Below the pieces are notes generated by a model that saw only the letters and a program-made list of their open reading frames with translations, searched no databases and was not told the origin of the DNA. Below, one piece after another: positions 56,641 through 64,000 of a stretch of DNA of 64,000 bases. Both the position numbers and the translations under genes were made by a program. Location of the stretch: assembly GCA_031769625.1 (NCBI GenBank), contig JAUIMM010000200.1:56008001-56072000 (forward strand), in the 5' to 3' direction. The stretch is from Taudactylus pleione (Eukaryota; Chordata; Amphibia; Anura; Myobatrachidae). Position 1 is the first letter of the stretch. Each line of letters opens with the position of its first letter.

Positions 56641-57463
56641 TATACTGTATATATACATATATACATATATACACAGACATACACATACACATTACTTCTG
56701 GTCTTCTTATATCTCCTGGTGTGGAGTCAGCTACAGGCCAGGAAGCACATGGTGGTTATCGAAAGTGATTTGATTGGGGACCAGAGAGTAGGGTTTCTTC
56801 TATGGCTTCTTCCACACATGAGACCAAGCTTGGTACATTTGGTTCCCTGTGTTAAAACTACCTTGGAGGTTTGGGATAGATTGAACAATGTCTATAACTA
56901 GCTCAATATCAGTCCACACTTACAGGTTGTGTAGGTCCATACATGCTCCCCTGGGTTGCTGCAGGTATCACTAGAGTTCTACATATTGTCAGGGATTTTG
57001 CCCCTCGGACTTTTGAGGAACTGTGAAAGAAATATGGATTACAGACTATGCATCATTTTGCATAGCTACAGATTACTAGTTTTAGTAATTCTCACAGTAA
57101 AACATGTATATTTTGAATGTCTCTGCGTCTATGACCCTGGGCATAAGGGGGCAATTTCAATTCTGTATTCCTTGTTAGTAGCTCCATCTTTAGAGCAGAA
57201 AGAATCATTTGAGCTGGTTTAGGAGACTGATTTAGATTATGAGGAGTGATCGGATATTTGGCAGCAAATTTCTAAGACATCTATTAACACTAATCTCAAG
57301 GAAAGCTCATTAAAGCTTTATACTAGATGGTACATGGTCCCTGAGAAGCTCCACTCTATTTACACATCAATTTCAGACCTGTGCTGGCATCAGTGTGGAC
57401 AAAAGGGTTCATACTTTTATGTTTGGTGGGAATGCCCAGTGATTCTATATATTGGAACTAAGG

Positions 57464-57980
57464 CCCTGATTCAGAGCCGGACGCTCTGACCAGAGCGCTC
57501 CCTCTGAATCAGGGCCCACCTCCATTAATATGGAGCATCCTCCTGGACGCTCGTATAGCTGTGGGTCACCACCCATAGCATATACGAGCGTGCAGGATGA
57601 CCATCGCGACCATCGAAACTGCGAGAAGAAGCCTGCGGTTGAGTTTCTCAACCGCAAGGCCAGGAGTGATTTTGGCTCTATCAGAGCCAAAATCACTCGC
57701 ACTGACATCACTAGTGATGTCAGTGGGGCCGGCTTCAGATGGTAGGCGTTCCCTTGGGAACGCCTCCGTCTGGCAGGCACGCCCACCAAAGGGGGCGTGC
57801 TGTCAGTCAACATCGACAGCACGCCCCCTTTGATGAGACACTACGAGCGAAGGAAAGTCCTTCGCTCGTCGCGTCTCGCGCATGCGCACGACGGAGCTCC
57901 CTCTGTCGGGCGCATGCGCAGTGCAGACCATCGACCCACTTGCGAGCGGACAGCCGCTCGTGAGTGGGTCTGAATGAGGG
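57464..57980. mobile_element. MITE of the GGCCCTGATTCAGA family, TAA duplication
   Basis: Left end GGCCCTGATTCAGAGC and right end CTGAATGAGGGCC, flanked by TAA on each side (57461-57463, 57981-57983). A 3-bp TWA duplication suggests PIF/Harbinger ancestry. The interior is GC-rich with nested palindromes, for example GCTCTATCAGAGCC and TGACATCACTAGTGATGTCA. Inserted in the LINE. Confidence 0.75.
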
Positions 57981-58078
57981 CCTAAGTTTTGTAATTGAGA
58001 GGCAGATTGTTTAACAATGTACCTCATAAGGATTTGTTGGCTGTTTTGTTATGTAAAACATTTCTTGAAACTTGTAAG

Positions 58079-58433
58079 GGGCCTATTCAAAATCACTTAA
58101 TTAAACAAAAGCAGGTGAAAATTAACATTTTCACCTGCAATTGTAAAAATTAAGTTTTTGGGCCATTCATCGAGAAGGTAAAGCAGGAGATATCACAGAT
58201 ATCTCCTGCTTACCTTCCTCTTGCGGAATGGCCCGCTGTCCCCATACACTAGTATGGGGACAGAATTCATCAAGCTCCGAAAATACAACATTTTTGGAGC
58301 TTGAGTGCGGTAGCATTCGCCATCTTCAGATGGCGAATGCTCCCACTTATGGATCGCAACCCATTCCTTCCCTTTGGGAAGGAGGTCCGGGTTGCGAAGA
58401 GGGATCCTGATAATTAACATCATGAATAGGCCC
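58079..58433. mobile_element. MITE with GGGGCCTATTCA ends
   Basis: Left AGGGGCCTATTCAAAATCA and right CATGAATAGGCCCCA, with TA on the outer sides. Internal hairpins AGATATCACAGATATCT and GTCCCCATACACTAGTATGGGGAC. Inserted in the LINE. Its ends match the family at 12421 and 41779. Confidence 0.7.
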
Positions 58434-58912
58434 CATAGCCATATAATAAACTGTGTGGCCATTATATTTAGTGCTGCAAAACTCTTGATTGCCACTAACT
58501 GAAGGAGTCTGCCACACCGTCTATTACTGCTCTCATCAATAGAATTTGGCACACCATTTCCATGGAGTACATTACTGCTCTCCTCAATTTCCAAATTCCA
58601 TGAAGTGTGGACTCCCTGGTATTCTCATTATAATAGAATCCTACCTGGCCTGGAGTAAACCTTATATCAGTGATAAGGTACTACAGTATTTACTGTTCCT
58701 GAATGGCACTTGTGCTTAGTGCTCTTACTGCCCTCCCCCCCTCTCATCCTAATTTTTTTCTATGTACCTAAGTACCTATGATGTCTTGTATTTTTGCTTT
58801 TCTAAGGCTATGTACTATTTAATGCCGATATATGCTTTTTGGATGTTTGTGTATCCTTTCTATCTGTCACCTACATTTCCAAATAAATAGATAAAACAAA
58901 AAAGAAAAAAAA

Positions 58913-59363
58913 GGTTTAATTAATTAATTAAAGGGGTTGTCCAAGTGTGAATGTGAGCAGTACTTTGACTCAATATTGCTTGAAAAGAGTGTGTGGTCTA
59001 CTGGCTAATGACCTTTCTGTTCCTCATCATGTTGCTGTTCTACAGAAACTGTTTTCACCAACATTTTGACAAAATAAATCCAGGGCTACACAATAACCAT
59101 GACACCCTAAGCATCTCTCCTCCTTTCCAGGTCCAACTCTCTCCTCCGGCATGGCCCCCTCACCCCCACTTCTTGCAATGTATAATTCTCAGACTAGGCG
59201 TGTGGGGCTATGCAATGACATTATAGCCCAGTGCCTCCTAGCATATGACTGACTGATATAGAGATATAGCAACTTCACGGGTAAGAAGCTTCCATCTGCC
59301 GCCCCTCCATGTCAGGGGCTGGCACTCAATGTGGGGTTAAATAAGAAAACAGAATATATGACA
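58913..59363. other. Spacer, nothing recognised
   Basis: Begins with TTAATTAATTAATTAAAGG next to the LINE tail. No gene. Confidence 0.4.
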
Positions 59364-59367
59364 CAGC

Positions 59368-59556
59368 CGGGGAGCTGTATCATACCTTCTTAAGAGTGGA
59401 GAAATGGTCAAGTAGAGAAAATGCTGCTAGCAATCAATCAGCTTCTACCTATCATTTTATAGAATGTGCTAAGATACATGCTAGCTAGAAGCTGATTGGT
59501 TGTTATAAGAAACCTCCACTTGTCCACTCTTTAGAAGGTTTGATACATTTCTCCCA
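59368..59556. mobile_element. Foldback MITE
   Basis: Left GGAGCTGTATCATACCTTCT and AAGAGTGGAG, right CCACTCTTTAGAAGGTTTGA and TACATTTCTCC. Central arms ATCAATCAGCTTCTA and TAGAAGCTGATTGGTTG. Similar plan to the foldback at 35701. Confidence 0.75.
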
Positions 59557-59577
59557 TGTCTCACTCATTTGGTGGCA

Positions 59578-59665
59578 AAGCCGGGTTCTACCACCAGGCC
59601 ATCCTAGGGGTTGCCTTTGCCGCAAAGGCGGCCCCTAGGATGGCCTAGTGGTAGAACCTGCCCTG
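59578..59665. repeat. Hairpin
   Basis: GGGTTCTACCACCAGGCCAT, CCTAGGGG, centre TTTGCCGCAAA, return CCCCTAGGATGGCCTAGTGG, TAGAACC. Arms of about 38 bases with few mismatches. Confidence 0.85.
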
Positions 59666-59819
59666 AGAAGACAACTATCCTGTTTCAAGCACTGTCTTAA
59701 TGCTCTATTTATGAGTCTTAATCTAACTCCCTCTCCTCATATGGGCCCCTTGTACTTCCCTATACATATTCCTTTTTGGACAAATTAGCAGTTAATTTTT
59801 GCAGATGGCATATAATTTT

Positions 59820-60550
59820 ATCTGTCTACACCTGACCTCTCTCCTTCATTTCAATTGCTTATATCTGCTTTCCTCTCAGACATTTCAACATGGATGGCGG
59901 TGAGGCAGCTAAAAATAAATATGTTCAAAATTGAAATGCTTATATTTAAAAGCAATCTCCACCAATAGACTTTCCAATCACAGCAAATAATAGTCATTCA
60001 TCCTGTTCCTCACACTTGATGTCTAGGAGTAATAATAGATTTCTCTTTTTCATTTTCCTAACCACACAAACAGTAGCCACATCCTGCAAATTTTCTATTC
60101 CATAGCATTGCTAAAATGCAAACTGTCCTATGTATCTCTGCTGCCAAACTGCTCACTCAGGATCTTGTATTTTCTTGTCTTGATTGCTGTAATTGACTTC
60201 TCCCTGGTATTTCCGAACCTCAACTCTACAACCCATTCTTAATGCTGAGATGTGAGCTTATCTTCTTCTGCTCTTTTCTGCCATTGACCAACTGTCCCCC
60301 ATCAAAGTCTGTATTTATTCAAAATGCTATCCTTCTAGATTGTAACATTGTCCTCCGTGCTGCCTTTACCACTGCTATGTACTTAGACAGTTGCGGTCCA
60401 CATTTCTCCATGCACTATATTATTATCAATGGTTTCTAGTTGTTTTCTACCTACTTTAGTTTTGTAAGCTCCTTGACACAGGTAATACTTCCTTATGGTT
60501 CTTCAAATACTGCACTTGTATATACTTCTCGGTATGATATATTGCTCTCT
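59820..60550 (+). pseudogene. Decayed L2-like LINE RT C-terminal part
   Basis: The plus strand reads PDLSPSFQLLISAFLSDIST, WMAVRQLKINMFKIEMLIF, then LGVIIDFSFSF and ILVFSCLDCC-type sequence, which parallel the L2 copy (LGVILDSELSF, LIISRIDYCNSLL). Frames change repeatedly. The tail has no clear GCGCTATATAA end. Confidence 0.6.
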
Positions 60551-61200
60551 GTACTGTATAAATCAAAAGGTTGATTTTCTTCATATTAGGGATTGATATA
60601 TTCAGAGTACCTGTTTATTCCTATTAGCTACCTGATGTATTTGAATTAGGAAGTACCTGATTTTGTTTTTTAATTACACAGTATAATATATATATATTAT
60701 ATGTATTGATCTGTATTTTTTTTTTTAAAAAGCATAAAAACAGCTAAAATCACAGAATTTGTGGGTTTTTCTGCTCCTATGCTATTATTAACCTCAATAA
60801 CCTTAATTTCCACTCATTTCTGAACAGCTCACACCTCACAATAGTGTTTTTATGTCCAAAAGGTTGCACCGAGGTAGATGGATGACTATGCTAAGCGACA
60901 CAAGTGGGCGGCATAAACACGTGGCCCATCTAGGAGTGACACTGCAGTGGCAGACAGGATGGCAGTTTGAAAAACTAGGCCGCAAACAGTACATAATGCA
61001 AAGAAAAAAAAGAGGTGCAAGATGGAATTGTCCTTGGGCCCTCCCACCCACCCTTATGTTGTATAAACAGGACATGCACACTTTAACAAACCAATCATTT
61101 CAGCGCCAGGGTCTGAGACATGTCTGTGGCTGAAATTATTGGTTCGTTTGGGCCCCCACAAAACAAGCTGGCAATTAATCTGTCCCTGCACAAACTGGCT

Positions 61201-61527
61201 CTACGGAGGCAAGATGTCGTCCTCATCCTCCTCATCCACCGATTCCTCACCCTCTTCAGTGTTGTGTACATCCTCATCCTCACAGAGTATTAATTCGTCC
61301 CCGCAGGAATCCACCACCACAGGTCCCTCTGTACGTTCTGGAGGCTGATCTCCCTGGAAGAGTTGATAATTCATTTTTATGAACATCATCTTCTCCACAT
61401 TTTGTGAAAGCAACCTCCTACACCTTTCGCTGACAAGGTTCCCGGCTGCACTAAACACTCTTTCGGAGTAAACACTGGAGGGGGGCAACTCAGGTAAAAT
61501 AGAGCCAGTTTGTACAGGGGCCTCCAA
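61201..61527 (-). pseudogene. hAT transposase C-terminal fragment, copy 2
   Basis: Reads LPPSSVYSERVFSAAGNLVS, ERCRRLLSQNVEKMMFIKMN and an acidic tail (EDEDVHNTEEGEESVDEEDE, DDILPP). Compared with copy 1 the frame runs through the MMFIK position into the acidic tail, which shows that the tail belongs to the protein. This is the dimerisation region of hAT transposases. The RNase H-like catalytic core is absent. Confidence 0.85.
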
Positions 61528-61742
61528 ATTGCCTCTTTTTCCTGCCAGTACATGTACAGACTGTCTGACTTGCCTACTTGGATGCTGTCACCGATGTAAT
61601 CCTTTAACAGACAGACGCACGCTTGTTGCTGCTGCTTTGAGGATGCAGGTGCGGCTACAGCCCACACAATTCACAAAGACAGAAAAAAAAAGAATAATTT
61701 TTTTATTGTTTGTGGAGCGCACTTTGAGGCTTACACCACCCT

Positions 61743-62117
61743 TTAACAGACAGACGCACGCTTGTCGCTGCTGCTTTGAGGATGCAGGTGGAATCTAGAC
61801 GGGATTTGGAACCGGGGACACACTACCTCCATCAATTGTCTAAATCCCACTGCACTAATGGCGGATACCGGACGCAAGTCTAACACCAACATAGCTGTCA
61901 AGGCCTCAGTTATACGTTTTGCTTCAGGATGACTGCTGTCGTACGTCATCCTCCTCGCTAAGGACTGTTGGAGGGTCAATTGTTTAGTAAAAGTAGTGGT
62001 GTTCCTACTTCCTCTCTGGGATGATGAACAACTCCCAGCAGTAGCAACAGCACTAGGAGGAAGTGGTTCTTGATCTTTCCCTATTTTATTTTTATCGGAG
62101 AAAGTTTGGTCCTCCAT
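61743..62117 (-). pseudogene. hAT transposase N-proximal fragment, copy 2
   Basis: Reads TFTKQLTLQQSLARRMTYDS, SHPEAKRITEALTAMLVLDL, RPVSAISAVGFRQLMEVVCP and RFQIPSR. In hAT (ZBED-type) transposases this lies between the BED zinc finger and the catalytic core, with the pattern ItxAlxxMixxDlxPxSxVxxxGFrxLmxxlxPxyxiPSR. After PSR the frame runs into the 157-bp-type repeat, which marks the internal deletion. Confidence 0.82.
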
Positions 62118-63028
62118 TTATGTTATATTGATATATACGTGCGGCTAAGGCGCACACAAACACAGAAAATAATTTTTTATTTTTGTTGGAGACTAGTGCA
62201 CTTTGTGGGTTACACCACCCTTTAAGAAATGAGCCAGCCGGCCCTTTACTTATGGGACACAGGCGCACGCTTGGCGCTGCTCCTTTGTTGATGCACATGC
62301 AGCCACAGTGCACACAATTCACAAAAACAGAAAATATTTTTTTATTTGGTTTGGAGTGCACTTTGGGGGTTACAGCACCCTTTAACTGTCAAGCCAGCCG
62401 GCCCTTTACTTATGACACAGGCGCACGCTTGGCACTACTTTGTTGATGCATGTGCGGCTACTGCGCACACAATTCACAAACACAGAAAAAATATTTATTT
62501 TTTTGCACTTTGGGGGAGCACCCCTGATGGACAGAGCACCCTCTGGACAACACTACAGCACCCCTTTAGGACTGGGACACTGCACAGGACTTTGGAGTGG
62601 ACACAGCCCCTATGGACAACTGACTGCACAACACAGTCCAGCCAGCCCCTATGGACTTTGGAGGAGTGGACACAGCCCCTATGGACAACAGCAGCACAGC
62701 ACAACACAGCCAGCCCCTATGGACTTTGGAGGAGTGGACACAGCCCCTATGGACAACAGCAGCACAGCACAACACTACACTGCACTACACAGCCCAGCCA
62801 GCCCTAACTCCCACCCTCCCTCTTCACTGTGCACAGCCGAGTGAGAAAATGGCGCCAACGCGGGTACCTTATATAGAATCCAAAACCCGCGAGACCCGGA
62901 AGGCGGGATGATGACGTTTTGCCTCGATTTCAGATCCGAGTCAGACGGGAAATAGTCGCGCCTGACTCGGATCTGCCTCGGATCGGGGGGGCTCGGATTT
63001 CAGAAATCCGAACCCGCTCACCCCTAAT

Positions 63029-63056
63029 AAATATATATATATATATATATATATTA
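63029..63056. repeat. (TA)n microsatellite
   Basis: A TA run directly outside the hAT end. Confidence 0.85.
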
Positions 63057-63169
63057 TACATAGGTTCTCGTGGACCCATTTTTTACTAGTACCGTAAGTG
63101 CCACCAATTAATCTTTTACACTGTTACATTCCAGTGGATGGATATAGATAGATAGAGATGTATATATTT

Positions 63170-63712
63170 TGTGACCTTCAGTCGGGTTGGGGGTCCCTCT
63201 CCTGGGTAGAAGGACTCCTTTCTTACACACACAGCAGCCGGGAAGCAGCACACCAGTCTGGATGCGAGTACAAGCTGGTCGCCGCCAGTCTTTATTGTAC
63301 AATGTCAGAAATTACATAAAGAAAACATAAACATAAATCCTAGCCTTGTCTGGGCTCTAACTTTACAAGTGACTTCCCTCACTACAAGAACCTGGCAGGG
63401 CCTAATACCCTAACCAGCAACAAAAGCACAGCACAGTCCTCACAGCTAGGTTTCCCAGGGTCTCTGAGCAGACTCCCTGTCTGCTCACCCAGGTGAGACA
63501 CCCAGTCCTAAACAAACTAGGCTTATGTTGGCCACTCTCAGGTGTAAACCCTAACGAGCCTGTTACCAGGCTGCAAGGCCCACAACCTGGAGTGGCCGTG
63601 GGTGGAGCCCTTCCTACACTGCAGACTTTCCCCTGGGGATTTAACACACATAGTACAGGAATCTGGGACCAATGTCCCTGCCACAGACCACTTTACCAGT
63701 GATCCTATCACA
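63170..63712 (-). mobile_element. Solo LTR, copy 2 (543 bp)
   Basis: Same sequence as 50505-51110, including GCAGCACACCAGTCTGGATG and CCACAGACCACTTTACCA. It is shorter by a gap of about 65 bp where copy 1 has 50950-51020. Flanked by TA-rich DNA like copy 1. Many substitutions separate the copies, so they are independent insertions of one family. Confidence 0.65.
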
Positions 63713-63735
63713 ATATACAGAGTATATATACTGTG

Positions 63736-63752
63736 TGTGTGTGTGTGTGTAC
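63736..63752. repeat. (GT)n microsatellite
   Basis: A short GT run. Confidence 0.8.
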
Positions 63753-63957
63753 GTGCGTGAGATGTTTAACTCTTAGGTTTTGACGATGTACATTAATTTT
63801 TTAGTAAATTGCAGTGACTACTATTTCCTTTTTTGACAAAACCATGATAATTTTGGCACAGTCTTTTATTTTATTTTTTTACGTCTATAACACTTTTGAT
63901 AATATCCTTAAAATAAAATATCTACAGAACTTAATTTGCCTCTACTTTAGTACACAG
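63753..63957. other. AT-rich spacer, nothing recognised
   Basis: No gene or repeat. Confidence 0.4.
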
Positions 63958-64000
63958 GGCCTGATTCAGAGCTGAACGCTCTGACCAGAGCTCTCGCTCT
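63958..64000. mobile_element. Start of a GGCCTGATTCAGA MITE, cut by window end
   Basis: GGGCCTGATTCAGAGCTGAA followed by CGCTCTGACCAGAGC matches the left end of the MITE at 57464 (CGCTCTGACCAGAGCGCTC). Confidence 0.7.

Larger units (their letters stand above)
56930..58912 (+). mobile_element. L1/Tx1-like LINE 3' end, split by two MITEs
   Basis: Coding remnants run SPWVAAGITRVLHI and FEELxKKYGLQ (56945-57060), then DIWQQISKTSINTNLKESSL, KLYTRWYMVPEKLHSIY, DLCWHQCGQKGSYFYVWWEC (57245-57445), then after the first MITE KFLTMYLIRICWLFCYVK, and after the second HIINCVAIIFSAAKLLIATN and PWSTLLLSSISKFHEVWTPW. The TRWYxxPxxLH and CWxxCGxxGxYxxxWWECP blocks are the C-terminal zinc-knuckle region of L1/Tx1 LINEs. 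The tail ends in AAATAAATAGATAAAACAAA and an A-rich run at 58880-58912. Several stops and frameshifts make it inactive. Confidence 0.8.
60713..63026 (-). mobile_element. Deleted hAT transposon, copy 2
   Basis: The right end is the element's 5' end: minus TAGGGGTGAGCGGGTTCGGA from 63026. It follows copy 1 (41821) closely on the opposite strand, including the palindromic leader, TATA box (minus, 62869-62876), the 68-bp and ~157-bp repeat arrays, and the transposase C-terminus. It has an extra 375-bp part with an N-terminal transposase piece. The last roughly 135 bp of the 3' end present in copy 1 are missing, so the element is truncated at about 60713. Confidence 0.82.

Overview
The window looks like repeat-filled, gene-free DNA from a vertebrate nuclear genome, most probably an anuran amphibian. 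That is an inference from the mix of elements: Penelope-like, L2-like and L1/Tx1-like retroelements, Ty3/gypsy LTR elements, Tc1/mariner, hAT and PIF/Harbinger transposons, and many short palindromic MITEs, all in AT-rich spacer with long (TA)n runs. I found no host exon, tRNA, rRNA, bacterial operon or CRISPR array. Nearly every protein signal belongs to a mobile element.

Layout. 1-1430: remnants of an L1/Tx1-like LINE. 3545-5490: MITEs, one holding a 193-bp palindrome. 5596-12342: a compound Penelope-like insertion bounded by a 14-bp target duplication. A truncated copy lies head-to-head with a longer copy whose RT/GIY-YIG frame is open, and both arms carry a hammerhead-ribozyme-like motif. 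12421-17707: MITEs and a 2.2-kb element with CAGGGCCGG ends. 19696-24761: a young LTR retrotransposon with near-identical LTRs and a 5-bp duplication. It encodes only a 663-aa Gag-like protein, with the zinc knuckle placed before the capsid-like region and two in-frame 27-bp arrays between them. 25573-26172: a MITE. 28373-29778: a deleted Harbinger element. 30190-30600: a LINE 3' fragment. 32000-35430: a broken L2-like LINE with a 2A-like motif near its N-terminus. 35701-41291: MITEs and a decayed LINE.

41779-44499: a MITE split by a deleted hAT element. 45771-46571: a non-autonomous hAT. 48120-48460: a mariner-like transposase remnant. 50462-56400: three unrelated elements (a solo LTR, a Tc1 element and a deleted Ty3/gypsy element) set in one broken (TA)n tract, followed by a Penelope-like tail with a third hammerhead-like motif. 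56930-58912: an L1/Tx1-like LINE 3' end split by two MITEs. 59368-60550: a MITE, a hairpin and an L2-like remnant. 60713-63026: a second hAT copy on the other strand. 63170-63712: a second copy of the solo LTR. A MITE runs off the right end.

The genes do not form a pathway; the order is a record of insertions. Only two frames look uninterrupted: the Penelope-like RT (8586-10583) and the Gag-like protein (21401-23392). The other transposon genes are broken by stops, frameshifts or deletions.
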